Source of the DNA: Conchocele bisecta
Taxonomy: Eukaryota; Mollusca; Bivalvia; Lucinida; Thyasiridae
Length of the DNA stretch: 64,000 nucleotides
NCBI GenBank assembly: GCA_029237695.1
Contig: CM055271.1
Location: 35,832,462-35,896,461, forward strand
Direction: 5' to 3'
The notes below the pieces were generated by a model. That model did not search any database. It saw nothing but the letters and a program-made list of their open reading frames with translations, and was not told the origin of the DNA. Shown here in pieces: positions 44,137 to 55,034 of the stretch (position 1 is its first letter; each line of letters starts with the position of its first letter). Made by a program: the position numbers and the translations under genes.

Positions 44137-44692
44137 CTACTGTCTGTTTCACGAAAGCTGCCCAAATATTACGGCTATATATATAAACAATTTAAAAACA
44201 ATTTTTTTTTATAATATTAAATTAAAGGAAAATTTAAGAATGAGCCTCCTATTTATTTCGTGAAATTTGGTCAAATATTTATTTTATTGCGAAAAAACAG
44301 ATTTCCCCATGTTAAATCCCCATATACATCTTCACATAGTTAAAATGGGGAAATTTTTAGAATTTCAGAAATACTGGACCGATTTTCAAAATGTAACTTT
44401 TGTTTTCTTAGTTACCGCGGTAGATCATTTCCAAGCTATCTAGACAGGTTTCGGAGTCAATTTCTATTATTATTTTTGTTTGACTCCTCCCACAGCTCCT
44501 CCACCTCCTTTCCCCCATGTTAAATTCCCATAGACAAATCAATTGTTCGTAATAAAATCAATAGTTGACCAAATTTCACGAAATAAAAAGAAGTCTCATT
44601 CTTAAATTTGGATGAAATTTAATATAAAAAAAAAAAACTGCATCGTTTATATGGCCGTAAAATTTGGGCAGGTTTCGTGAAACAGACAGTAG
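44137..44692 (+). mobile_element. family A element, copy 4 (ODAD3 intron)
   Basis: Joined directly to the tail of a CGTC-type repeat ending GCCGCCAT. Confidence 0.8.
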
Positions 44693-44842
44693 TTGTCATT
44701 TGTTACACAGTCAGGGAAATACTTTTTCAGAACAGCATACATTTGTATGATACATGTATATGAACATGGGATTGGATCCCGAGCTCAAACGATAGCGATT
44801 GGAGCTGCCATGACAAAGCTGTAAACTTTACATTATACCAGC

Positions 44843-44925
44843 AGTAACTCTGCAAAGCTCGCGTACCGTCCGTAGCATATGCTACGGACGGTACGCGAGC
44901 TTTGCAGAGTTACTGTCAGCAACTA
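44843..44925 (+). repeat. perfect short palindrome
   Basis: About 38-bp arms around CATATG; arm text includes GCAAAGCTCGCGTACCGTCC. Confidence 0.8.
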
Positions 44926-44956
44926 GATCAGAATCTGCTAATCAATTATATCTGGC

Positions 44957-45412
44957 CTACTGTTTGTTCCATGTTTTTCCGCCGACAACCTTTTGGTCAT
45001 TAATCACATTCAATCAAAAAATATTTAATGAAAGTACTTTTTCATCGACACATGGGGGCCAACAATAGATATTTTAAATGAATTTTGGAATTTGTGGAGC
45101 GATTTTCAAAATCTAACTTTTTGTTTTCTTAGGTACATCATTTATTTCCAAGCGATCTAGCCAGGTTTCAGAGTCAGTTTCCAACTGTTTTTGTTTTTTG
45201 ACTCCTCCCCCAGGTGCTCCAGCAGGCAGCTCCTTAATAGCCTCATGTTAAATTCCCATAGGAAAATATTATTTTTTTTCGCAATAAAATCAATATTTGA
45301 TGAAATTTCATCAAATATTTTTTTGTTATTAATTAAAAAATATGTTTGAATATATTTTTAGATTTAATGTGTTTAATAGCCAAAAGCTTGTCGACAGCTA
45401 AATGTGGAACAG
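44957..45412 (+). mobile_element. family A' element, copy 2 (ODAD3 intron)
   Basis: Right tip eroded (AATGTGGAACAG); it ends 17 bp from the exon at 45430. Confidence 0.7.
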
Positions 45413-45429
45413 GTTAACCGTTTGTGTAC

Positions 45430-45564
45430 CTTCTGATTGTCAATCTTCTGTAAAGCGGACTGGAGACCTTTCTTGAGGCCGAGGGACGTGAGTAGAAGGT
45501 CGAGCTTCCTGCCACATTGGGCCAAGTCCTCTACTGGGTGGCCGTTCGCAAAGTTGTGGTACGG
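45430..45564 (-). CDS. ODAD3: ODAD3 exon, C-terminal region
   Basis: The acceptor is GTGTTACAG and the donor GTACAC; exactly 45 codons in phase 0 on both sides. It encodes PYHNFANGHPVEDLAQCGRK followed by a leucine-rich helix (LDLLLTSLGLKKGLQ) that aligns with the 'EEKLLKLQAQL' part of the family. It joins directly to the terminal exon at ...NQK|LHTYL. A foldback MITE (44957-45412) ends about 17 bp into the downstream intron. Confidence 0.88.
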
Positions 45565-45680
45565 CTGTAACACAACACTGGGGTCAGTAGTCAACTCGGC
45601 GTCGGCATGAATGGGTGTACATTAGTCTGAGATTATGAACCAGATTTTCAGAAGAACTGTCAACCGCTATGGGGAGGAAG

Positions 45681-45797
45681 TGTGTATCTGTACATGGCTA
45701 GCTCATTCGACAGAGCGATGGTACGGTAAACCAGACGTCACAGGTTCGAGTCCCGGGTTGGGCGCACATTTTTCTCGCTGTGTGATAGGACCGGCAC
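45681..45797 (+). mobile_element. possible second tRNA-bearing LTR (solo or truncated)
   Basis: A purine run GGGGAGGAAG (45671-45680) abuts a TG...CA segment of 117 bp. A tRNA-like stretch inside it is followed by GCGCACATTTTTC, which resembles the TRIM's GTGCACATTTTTTCC at the same relative place. No partner LTR or duplication could be found, so the boundaries are tentative. Confidence 0.35.
45692..45766 (+). tRNA. degenerate tRNA-like sequence
   Basis: A-box-like TAGCTCATTCGACAGAGC and B box GGTTCGAGTCCC at tRNA spacing. The anticodon stem TGGT/ACCA encloses the loop ACGGTAA (again GGT, but C at position 33). The T-stem and acceptor pair poorly, so it is a pseudogene or promoter relic. Confidence 0.4.
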
Positions 45798-45995
45798 AAT
45801 TCCGAAGGTGACTATAGTATGGTGTCCATCGGACAACCTACAAAAAGTTTAGGAAAATCCTATTGTCTTGGAACATATAGTGCGGTGCGAAACACCATGG
45901 CTATATGTTAACCTGTGAGTCAACCCCCGAGTAAACCCTTGATTACAAGCGTCGTTCCCCCCCCCATGTTAAATTCCCAAAGAAAAATCGTTTTT

Positions 45996-46853
45996 TATGC
46001 CCCCACCAATTTATCGGGGTTGGGGGTGGCATTATGTCTTACCCCTGTCCGTCCGTGTATCCGTAAGGCAAATGCGTTTAAGTTTACAATAACTCCTTCA
46101 CCAATTTCAAAAATATTTTCCCACAATGTCTGTCTAGGGATGGTGCTTTATTTTGCATATGACCCAAACACCCAATGTCGATGTATCTTGGGACTTATGT
46201 TCACCTTGTTTGTAAGGCAAATGCGTTTAGTTTTTAATGTTTTCTCAACTCCTCAACTCCTTCACCAATTTCAATAATATTTGCCCACAATGTCTGTCAA
46301 GGGATGCTGCTTTGTTTTGCATACGACCCATGCCCGAACATCCAAGGTCACTGGTTACTTATGTTCACTTTGTCTGCAAGGCAAATGTGTTAAGTTTTTA
46401 ATCTTTTCTCAATAACTCCCTTAACTCCTTCACCAATTTTAATAATATTTGCACACAATGTCTGTCTAGGGATTAGCTACATAATAACGATGCCCTTTTT
46501 GTTGCGCCTGCTTTAGCAGAGGCGCGACTATAATCGGCGCTTTTTCTGTCGTCCGCGTCGTCGTCGTCCGCGTCGTCTGGTTTTTTTTGTAAGGCAAAAA
46601 AGTTATTGTTTTTTCACAATATCTCTTTAACCCCTTGCCAGACTTTGATAATATTTCACATCAATGTTTGTTTAGGGATGATGCTTCATTACGCACACCC
46701 CCACATCCAAATTCTCAAGGTCAAGTTCATTTATTTACTTATAATGTTCACGGTAAAATGCCTCGGCAGGCGCGATACCGCTTCCGTGGCGGAATTCTTG
46801 TATTATCAAGGCTGCTGGTGGGGGCATCCGTGTTCTATGAACACATTTTCTAG
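45996..46853 (+). mobile_element. Helitron-like element with CTAG end, interrupted (ODAD3 intron)
   Basis: Same head (TATGCCCCCACC) and the same GTGTTCTATGAACAC hairpin plus CTAG. A CGTCGT-microsatellite element (about 46494-46806, TTTTTGTTGCGCCTGC...GGAATTCTTG) is inserted near its tail. It ends 44 bp from the exon at 46898. Confidence 0.6.
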
Positions 46854-46897
46854 TTGTGTAATTAAGGATATACTGTACCACCTCCACACACACGTAC

Positions 46898-47060
46898 CGG
46901 TTTCAACTGGACGTCCTTGAGTTTCTCGAAGAGTGTGGCGATGCCGGACTGGAGGTTGATGAGAAGTTTGTCGTGGTACTGGAACTCCTGGACGGTCAGA
47001 TTACATTTGCTCTCCGCTGCCCGCAGGTACTCCGCCATCTCCTCCACCACTATCCGGCCC
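46898..47060 (-). CDS. ODAD3: ODAD3 exon, coiled coil
   Basis: One base completes a Lys codon from the previous exon, then 54 codons. The peptide is heptad-like and includes LQSGIATLFEKLKDVQLKP, which resembles the family's 'GVEHLASKL..I' segment. The acceptor (TCGCCACCAG) has a weak pyrimidine tract, but the phase match with the upstream donor (AA|G) supports it. The donor is GTACGT. A palindromic repeat (about 47075-47515) lies immediately upstream of the acceptor, so the branch point must lie in repeat sequence. Confidence 0.85.
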
Positions 47061-48082
47061 CTGGTGGCGAGGTAAATATAAGGTTCGACCATGCCCAGTC
47101 GTGGGTAAACGTTTGCCGTGGCACTCGGGAACTGTTTGAACCCGCGGCCGTAGGTCGGCTGGACATGGTCGAACGTTATTGTTACATTTCCGTTGAAAAT
47201 ATCGTGTAAATTGAGCATATGTGCAGTACTTTCGGTAATTTGATAATCTGCTCCATTCAAACAGCTGATTTACACATACATGTTCCGGGACCATTTTTCA
47301 CGCCGCGTGATGCAACACCATTTTCAAAATTTCAAAATTTCTGTGCGACCATTGTGAACTGGTGTGGTGATGTAATGGCGCGCTCTAGTAACATCATGAG
47401 ACACATGCATTGCGTAGGTGTTGGCCTGGCCCCGGAATGAGCATTGTCTACAGCCATGGTCAAACGTTTGAACACGGCTGTGAGCAGTGTCAAACAACGG
47501 CAGTCGTGTAACAATGTAGAATATACCCATAATGTGTAGAAAATATTAAATTACCTCTCTTGTGTGTATATGTTTTCACATTAGCAACATCACATACATT
47601 TACGTCGGTGTTGCTGTGCGTGTCGGCTTGCGCCAATCAGTCCTTGATGACATGAGATTAGCCAAGAAAATAATCCAGTATACAAATGGTTTAAATATCA
47701 TACAAAGAAAATACACATAGTTTAGGAAATAAAAATGGTAATTGAATAAATAGAGTTTTGGGAATTATTTTCATGTGAATCAATTAATTAGCACCATAGG
47801 ATTTAGAAATATCAAGGGAATATATGTCCTGTATTTAAAATTATTAGTGGAATAAATTATATATCACAGTAATAATTATGCACAATTAGTACAACACTAA
47901 TAATAATAATGAATTTATCAGATCTCTATTTATCAGAGCTCTATTTATTAGAGCTCTATCAGAGCTCTATTTTCAGCTTGGGCCAATATAAGGGAGATAA
48001 TTCCTGAGAATGGACCAGTGGGACACCCTGATCATCATATGATTTAAACATAATAGTTTCCAATGTGATAACATATCGATAA

Positions 48083-48126
48083 GGTCGTAAGTGCTATGCT
48101 TTAGCATAGCAGTTACGACCTTATGT
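48083..48126 (+). repeat. short hairpin in ODAD3 intron
   Basis: ATAAGGTCGTAAGTGCTATG against CATAGCAGTTACGACCTTAT; an outer pair ATCGATA extends it. Confidence 0.7.
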
Positions 48127-49125
48127 TACTAGACCATCGATATAGTTGAATATTCCATCATGATTACTGTGTGATAACATATATTGTTGCATGACTGCCG
48201 TCGTTTAACACCGCTCACAACCATGTTCATACACGTGCTGTTTGACCATGGCTGTAGACAATGCCTATTCCGGGGCCAAGCCAGCACCTACGTAATGCAA
48301 GTGTATCAGGACGTTACTAGAATTCACCATTACGTCATCAGACCAGTCAACGGTTACACTGAACTTTTGAAATTGGCGCGACTGCATCACGAGACGTGTA
48401 CTGCTGTCCCGGATTATGCATGTGTAAATCAGCTGTTTTAATGGCGCAGATTACCAAAGTATCGAAAGTACTGCATAAATACTCAAATTACACGATATTT
48501 CCGTCAGAAAATGTAACAATAACGTTTGACAATGTCCAGCAGTGGGTAAACCGTAACGTTTGCCGTGGAACTCGGGAACTGTTTGAACCCGCGGCCTACG
48601 GCCTTGGGGTTCAAACATTTCCCTCGTGCCACAGCAAACGTTTACCCACGGCTGGACATTGTTGAACATTCCATCATTAGTGTTACCTATACAGCTCGGC
48701 CATCTTAAGGTACATGCCCACTTAGTAGCCACAACGTGTTCTTTATATCAGAGACATCATACATTAATTCACCATTACCCCACGTATTGATTGGCATTAT
48801 TATACATGTTATATCACGTAAATTTCAACATTGATATCAGGGGCGATAACCGTGTTTCCTTAAAATGTTAACAGACATTATTACATGTATTTATTCTCTG
48901 TAGTTATTTTTTGGTGTGCAATTATCATACTTTATAATCTGTCGAAAAAAGAAAAAAAAATTCAGGTGACGCAGTTAATTAGTATAATTAATTAAAAAAT
49001 ATCATGCCTCATTTGCATATGAAAATAGATAATATATGAAGATAGATAATATAACTTTAATAAAATTTTATTGAAAATGTTAGATTGGCTGCGACATACT
49101 GGGTGCATGGGGAGTGGAAACTCAC

Positions 49126-49286
49126 TTCTGTATCTGGCGTTCGCTCGTGAACTTCATCTCCTCGAAGACTGTGCGTAACTTGTTGATCTCCTCGAGCACC
49201 TTGTTGCGCTTCACTAGTTTCTCCTTCTCAATGGCGCGGAGCTGCTGGAATGTGTTGCCCTGGTTGGCCAGTCGGTACACGATGTC
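49126..49286 (-). CDS. ODAD3: ODAD3 exon, coiled coil
   Basis: 53 codons plus two bases, phase 0 at the start; acceptor CTCTCGTCCCAG, donor GTGAGT. It encodes DIVYRLANQGNTFQQLRAIE, the conserved block seen in mammals as '...VRRFLAQGDTFAQLETLK', then a charged coiled coil. A pogo-like MITE (49305-49523) begins only ~18 bp upstream of the acceptor, so the branch-point region lies inside the MITE. Confidence 0.92.
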
Positions 49287-49304
49287 CTGGGACGAGAGAA
49301 TGAT

Positions 49305-49523
49305 CCAGTGGAATCTCTCTAAGCCGGACACCCTGGGGACCTCCCAGGGTGTCTGGCTTAGAGAGGTTCCACGGAGATTCGGGCATGTAAGCAATACAAG
49401 ACACATGCGCGTGCTTTGCAATTATGAAAATGCATTATCACTTGACATGAAATACCATGAATACCGCCACAATTGAATATTCTTTGGTGTGTTATTTGTC
49501 CGGTTTAGAGAGATTCAACTGTA
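49305..49523 (+). mobile_element. pogo/Tigger-like MITE at an ODAD3 splice acceptor
   Basis: CAGTGGAATCTCTCTAAGCC...GAGATTCAACTG-TA. It begins ~18 bp from the exon at 49126-49286. Confidence 0.78.
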
Positions 49524-49697
49524 AATGTGGCTTTGACTGGAGAAAGGGGCTTATGTGACCAGTGTAACTCCTGATCAAATGGCACACTCTTGTAGCCTGA
49601 TAACGATCTATGTTGCTTGTTGGAAGCATAACGTGTTGTTTCCAGGGGGTCGACTCTCAGTAGTCGGGTGAGAGGGTGGTGTGGGGTTGTGCAATTG

Positions 49698-49990
49698 TGG
49701 GTGGTTGGTCGGGCGAACGTGACGGCGTAAATTAACGGAGGGGGGCCAAGTGATTCTGGTGTGGCGAGGACCTGGCATCAGATCAGGATTATTCTGATTT
49801 CATGGCTGAATATATAGTTTTTTTATTGTAAATATTCAGTTCTGATTTTGGGATTTCCCCCCTCCCCCCATTTGTACAGGTACTTGAACATGTACTTGTA
49901 CAGGTAATATATGGGATTTAGTACTAAACCCATTGACCCGGCCTTAAATGACCGTAGCTGTTGATAGGCCGTTAAACCCCAACAAACAAA
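49698..49990 (+). mobile_element. SINE type iii, internally deleted, in ODAD3 intron
   Basis: The head joins directly from TTAACGG to AGGGGGCCAAG, losing about 190 bp of core; tail CCCCAACAAACAAAA. Antisense to ODAD3. Confidence 0.7.
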
Positions 49991-49991
49991 A

Positions 49992-50250
49992 CTGTATGTG
50001 CAATTTGCGGCATTCTAAAGCATTTTAGAGCTATAATTACCAATAATCATACTTGCATCCAAAAGTTAAAACTGAAAGGGACTTCGTTCGCATGGGAACG
50101 AACCCGCTTTCAGTTTTAATTGCACCCAAAAGTTAAAACTGAAAGGGAGTCCATTCCCATGCGAACGAACCCTATTCAGTTTTAACTTTTGGGTGCAAAT
50201 ATGATTATTGGTAATTATAGCTCTAAAATGCTTTAGAACGCCGCAAATGG
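49992..50250 (+). repeat. compound palindrome
   Basis: Outer arms TTTGCGGCATTCTAAAGCAT and inverse enclose two AAAAGTTAAAACTGAAAGGG hairpins. Confidence 0.75.
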
Positions 50251-50546
50251 CGAACAGTGCAGATCCTGAATCAGACTGTAAGCCATAAGCCGTATTTCTC
50301 CAGTCACCTCCACATATAATTATGCATAGACCTGTCTTATAAATAGGTTACCGAACTTGGAAGATCCAAAGTCACGTCCCTTCTAACAACTTCCGGAGCA
50401 TGTTGGTTGAATGTCTCTTAGTAACGTCAAACTGACAAACTCCGGCAATTCTAACAGCAATGATGCCCCAGATAGTGTGATATAGTCGGTACATTGACAT
50501 GTAATATGTCCATCCATATGTATGTACGTACGTAGGTACCCGTATG

Positions 50547-50940
50547 CAGGCCCGTACGCAGAGGGGGTGCGACGGGTGCGTACGCACCCCCCTAAATTCG
50601 CCGAGGTCCGCTATTTTTCAAACAGTAATCTCAACAAATCTTGAAATGCATTAATATACAGGTAATTTGCATGAAAATGTCACAATTTACCACCGTTGAA
50701 ATCCGAATTTAAATGACATAAAATGCAGGAGAGTGCATTTCAGGCCATCTAGGTTTAAACAATTTGAGGGGGTGCGTCAGGGGCGAGCCCCATGTAGTGG
50801 CGCGAGTACGCTAGGTGGGTACCCCCCTAGCGTACTCGCGCCACTACATGGGGCTCGCCCCTGACGCACCCCCCCCCCCCCTCCCCCCCCCCCCCCCCCC
50901 CCTGACGCACCCCCAATAGAAAATCCTGCGTACGGGCCTG
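50547..50940 (+). mobile_element. foldback element with CAGGCCCGTACGCAG ends and poly-C
   Basis: Inverse end CTGCGTACGGGCCTG; 5-bp duplication GTATG (50542-50546, 50941-50945). Contains a 45-bp-arm hairpin (TGGCGCGAGTACGCTAGG...) and a ~30-bp C tract, and splits a CGTC-type repeat whose tail is at 50945-51063. Confidence 0.75.
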
Positions 50941-51308
50941 GTATGTACGTACACGTATGTGCGTCCAGGTTAAAGGTTTTAGTTAAAGTGTTTGGTTAAA
51001 GTATTTCAGTATATTATCAAAGTCTCGGCGGGCGCGACATGCGGGCTGCGGCCATCTTAGCTACGGTTATAAGACCACTACAAATATAATATAAGACTGC
51101 TACAAAATCCTGATATTTACAACTGGGTGATTTAATGATTTTAGGTAACAAGGCCAAGCTGACTTTCTTATGAAATCAGTCAACATGTTTAATAAATTTC
51201 GTATTCAATCAACACAAATGTTAGATTATAGTTATGGCATAAGCACAGCATCATATATTAATCACTCAACATATATTCTTTAGCAATCTCATTTGTATAT
51301 TTATTACA

Positions 51309-51838
51309 CTACTGTCTGTTCCATGTTTTGCTGACGACAAACTTTTGGCTATTAAAAACATTAAATTTAGAAAATATTTAAATGTACCGGTAAGTATTTT
51401 TTCATCAATAACCAAAAAATCACCCTCCCCAACAAATTTTATTTGATAAAATTCCATCATATAATGATTTTATTGCGAAAAAAATAAATTTCCTAAGGGA
51501 ATTTAACATGTGGGAAAAGGAAGTGGAGCACATGAGGGAGGAGTAAAAAAAAAGAAGTGGAAATTGACTCTGAAACCTGGTTAGATAGCTTAGAAATGTT
51601 GTAACTAAGAAATGAAGTTAGATTTTGAAAATCGGTCGACAAATAAAAAAAAATATATTTTTAGCCCCCATGTTAAATTCCCATAGTTTTTTTCGCTATA
51701 AAATCAATATTTGATGGAATTTCATCGAATAAAAAGAAGTAGGGTGACATTTTTGTTATTGATAAAAGAGTACTTACATTTAAATATTTTTCAGGTTTAA
51801 TGTGTTTAATAGCAAAAAGTTTGTGGAACAGACAGTAG
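51309..51838 (+). mobile_element. family A' element, copy 3 (ODAD3 intron)
   Basis: Both tips present. Confidence 0.75.
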
Positions 51839-51891
51839 TGTATTATAGCTTTAAATACAAGTTGTGTTATTACGCTGGAGATGCCAGTTTT

Positions 51892-52008
51892 GGTCGCGCC
51901 TGCTTGCGGACAACGCGATATAATCGGCACATTGGCGTACGAGTTAAAAGTTTTTGGGTATACTATCAAAGCCTCGGCGGCGTGACATGCGGGCCACGGC
52001 CATCTAGT
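51892..52008 (+). repeat. short CGCGCC repeat next to an ODAD3 donor
   Basis: GTCGCGCCTGCTTGCGGACA head to GCGGGCCACGGCCATC tail. The array core is missing. Confidence 0.65.
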
Positions 52009-52027
52009 ATACAATACAATAACTCAC

Positions 52028-52140
52028 ATCCATGTCAGAGACGTTGATTGCTCTCTTGATTCTCTCGAAGGCATCTTCCAATGTGAGGATCTTCTCCTGA
52101 CGTTCGGCCTTCTGCATCTGTAGTCTCGCCTGTCTCGAAT
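52028..52140 (-). CDS. ODAD3: ODAD3 exon, coiled coil
   Basis: Two bases complete an Asp codon split with the 31-nt exon, then 37 codons; acceptor GTTACCTGCAG, donor GTGAGT. It contains LEDAFERIKRAINVSDMD, equivalent to 'FGKVKDATGTDETHS' in mammals, and joins in frame to DIVYRL. A short CGTC-type repeat (51892-52008) ends ~15 bp past the donor. Confidence 0.9.
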
Positions 52141-52314
52141 CTGCAGGTAACATGCGGAATACCATTTGTTTTGGGAAACACATACAAATATATGGTTTCC
52201 CCACAACAGTGAGCGTGCCAATATTTATAAGGTTTGTATGGCAGTATTGGTTTAAGCACAATAACACACAATTCCACAGTATTTGGATACAATTTGTTTT
52301 GGGAAGCCCCTTTA

Positions 52315-52888
52315 CTACAGTCTGTTTCACGAAAGCTACCCAAATTGTACGGCTATATAGACAATTCAAAAACAATATTATTTTCGATAATTTTAAATTA
52401 AAGGAAAATTTAAGAATGAGCCTTTTTTTTATTTCGTGAAATTTGGTCAAATATTGGTTTTATTACGAAAAATTGATTTCTCTATGGGAATTTAACATGG
52501 GGGAAAAAAGAGGTAAAGGAGTCTGGGAGGAGTCAAAAAACGATTTTTTTTTTGGAAATTGAATCCGAAACCTAGCTAGATAGCTTGGATATGATCTAAG
52601 AAAACAAAAGTTAAATTTTAAAAATCGGTCCAGTATTTCTAAAATTCCAAAAAATTTCCCCATGTTAAATCCCCATAGACATCTTCACTCCATGAAGATG
52701 TCTATGGGGATTTAACATGGGGAAATTGTTTTTTCGCAATAAAATCAATATTTTACCAAATTTTTCGAAATAAAAAGAAGGCTCATTCTTAAATTTTCCT
52801 TTAATTTAATATTATCCAAAAGAAATATTGCTTTTGAATTGTCTATATGGCCGTAAAATTTGGGCAGCTTTCGTGAAACAGACAGTAG
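52315..52888 (+). mobile_element. family A element, copy 5 (ODAD3 intron)
   Basis: Complete; interrupts a sequence whose halves (GGGAAGCCCC... and GGGCTTTCCCAAAGC) look like arms of an older foldback. Confidence 0.8.
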
Positions 52889-53007
52889 GGCTTTCCCAAA
52901 GCAAATAGTGTCCAAATATTCAGGGTTATTGTACAGTAAAACTATGGAACAAAGCAAATGCTTATTTCATAGGCTATTAATAAACGTTGTGGTTTGCCCA
53001 TGTAAGA

Positions 53008-53180
53008 CACAGGTTGAAGTAAGGACCAAGGTCAATAAATGAAAAAAAATAAGCTAAACATTTTTTTTTACTCCCTCCTGGAGGGGGTAAAAAAATGTTT
53101 AGCTTATTTTTTTTCATTTATTGATGCTTTTAGGCATATTCAATGTATTTATAGACCTCGGTCCATTACTTCAACCTGTG
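53008..53180 (+). mobile_element. CACAGG-family foldback (H), copy 3 (ODAD3 intron)
   Basis: Exact 8-bp duplication ATGTAAGA (53000-53007, 53181-53188). Confidence 0.88.
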
Positions 53181-53710
53181 ATGTAAGAAGCTCAAAAATA
53201 GACCAAAACTGTTTAAATTTAGTCATTAATGCATTTTAATACAGCAAAAGGCATGGATCAGATGTAAATAAGAATAAATAACATTTCAGGCCTTTCCCCA
53301 TCCCATTATGGTGCTGGGGTACCCCAGCGCATTAATTAAAAAAAACAAGGTACCACAGCGCTATAAATTTCAGATAGAATATAAAAAAGTTCCAATTTTG
53401 ATAAGATTTAGTTTCAGTTCAATTTGATCATTGCAAGCACTATAAGAGTGTATTATAAGGTTTAATCATGTATTAAATGAGATATATGGGTATATGCCCA
53501 ATTTAATAATTACGACTATCAAAATATGACGTTCACGGTGAAATACCCCAGTGCCTTAAATTATTTCTGGGGAAATGCCTGCATTTGTCAAGGTTAAAAA
53601 ACATTGTTATTTCCATTATTAAAGAATGGCAATACAGTATGTACGGTTTCTGCTGGTATGACGTCATTATCGCATGCATTTACATCTGACAGTGTTGCTG
53701 TGTGTGCCTG

Positions 53711-54013
53711 TAGCCAATTTCACCAACATTGCAAAGTATATTTATCTAGCAAAGTATACTTTGAGGGAGAAATCTTCAATATAAGGATAAATTTATTAAT
53801 TTTTATTATACTGAATTTATTACATTATCACAGCCATTATGGCTGTGATAATGTAATAATTTCAATATAATAATTCTGCATACTTTTAATCATCAAATAT
53901 ATGCAGTGATTAGTTCTATATGAAATAATGCATTTTGGGAAAAATAAATGATCACTGCCTCAAAGTATACTTTGCTAGATAAGTACACTTTGCAATTTTG
54001 ATGAAATCAGCTA
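53711..54013 (+). mobile_element. family C MITE, copy 8 (ODAD3 intron)
   Basis: Flank CCTG-TA...TA-CTGA. It ends about 180 bp from the 31-nt exon. Confidence 0.85.
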
Positions 54014-54193
54014 CTGATCTTGCACGATTTCCATTTCACACACCTGAACAAATAAACGAATGTATAGAAGTAACATGATAATAATGGACCTGTGAATAAA
54101 GGCCAGCCATGGGAAGTGACAAATATGGCCTTTGTTCACAGGTGGTCTTTACAGCCAGGTGATTGCTATTCAGAGCTGGTCGACTGTACTTAC

Positions 54194-54224
54194 CGCTTGT
54201 GTCACTAATTAACGCCACACGTTG
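54194..54224 (-). CDS. ODAD3: ODAD3 microexon (31 nt)
   Basis: A 31-nt exon with a strong T-rich acceptor (TTTTTTTTCAG) and a consensus donor (GTAAGT). It encodes QRVALISDTS plus one base of an Asp codon. It is required to restore frame: the upstream exon ends in phase 0 and the downstream exon needs one carried base. The LISD motif fits the family order. Confidence 0.85.
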
Positions 54225-54329
54225 CTGAAAAAAAAATGTTTATATTTATTAGTCTTTTGCAATATTACTGGGAAATATGCGAGTAAAACGTAATTTGCAA
54301 ACAAGTGTAATCAGAATTAGCAGTTTCAG

Positions 54330-54470
54330 ATGCAGCCTATGCTCAATAAATGTAAATCCAATAATTGTTTACAAGAAAACACTGTTAATGTCAAATTTGC
54401 ATGTCATAATATTGCACATACGAACATTTTAATTGTACGAACTTGGAAGTTTAGTGAAACGGCCCCCTGG
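54330..54470 (+). mobile_element. family B MITE, right half (and left half at 54548-54686)
   Basis: Two opposite halves separated by 77 bp, each broken at the apex, as if the two ends were rearranged around a hairpin break. Confidence 0.7.
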
Positions 54471-54817
54471 TACTGCACATCCTACTAGTGAAGATCCCTA
54501 GTTTGAGCCCCTTTCAGAATGTTTCCTGCAGAAATTGTGATGAGACCTGGGGGCTGTTTCACTAAACTTTGTACGACTAAAATGTTCGGAAGTGCAAAAT
54601 TATGATAGTCTGTAAATTTCACATTAACAATGTTTTCTTGTAAACATTTATATTTATTGAGCATAGGCTGCATGCTCAATAAATGGCGGAAGAAGGTTGT
54701 CAATATTTAAATCTGTCTATAAGGAAAACACGCAGACAATGACAATATTTATTCTACAAACATTCTCTAAAATAAAATAAAAATAAATATTCATGAACTG
54801 TACATTGTAACAATTAC

Positions 54818-54940
54818 CCTTTTCTCTGTCCTGTCGGCAATTTCCTTGCGTTTCTCGACATCCTTGCGCGTCTCGTTGAGCTGCTGGTCTCGTGCTCGCT
54901 TTGCCTGGTACATCACTCGCTCCATCGCGTGCAGATCCCG
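54818..54940 (-). CDS. ODAD3: ODAD3 exon, coiled coil
   Basis: 41 codons, phase 0 both sides; acceptor ATTACTGTTACAG, donor GTAATT. Highly charged helix (RDLHAMERVMYQAKRARDQQ ... ERK-type repeats ending ADRTEKR), matching the 'ERMERKTHRE' segment of mammalian CCDC151. No paralogue-specific motif is visible on its own; assignment follows from its in-frame neighbours. Confidence 0.88.
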
Positions 54941-55034
54941 CTGTAACAGTAATGTAGGTTTGTCATAGTGTCACCCCTATTGACTTACCGGTATTTGATT
55001 TATGATACCCTTATTGGTATTTTTTCAACAATAA

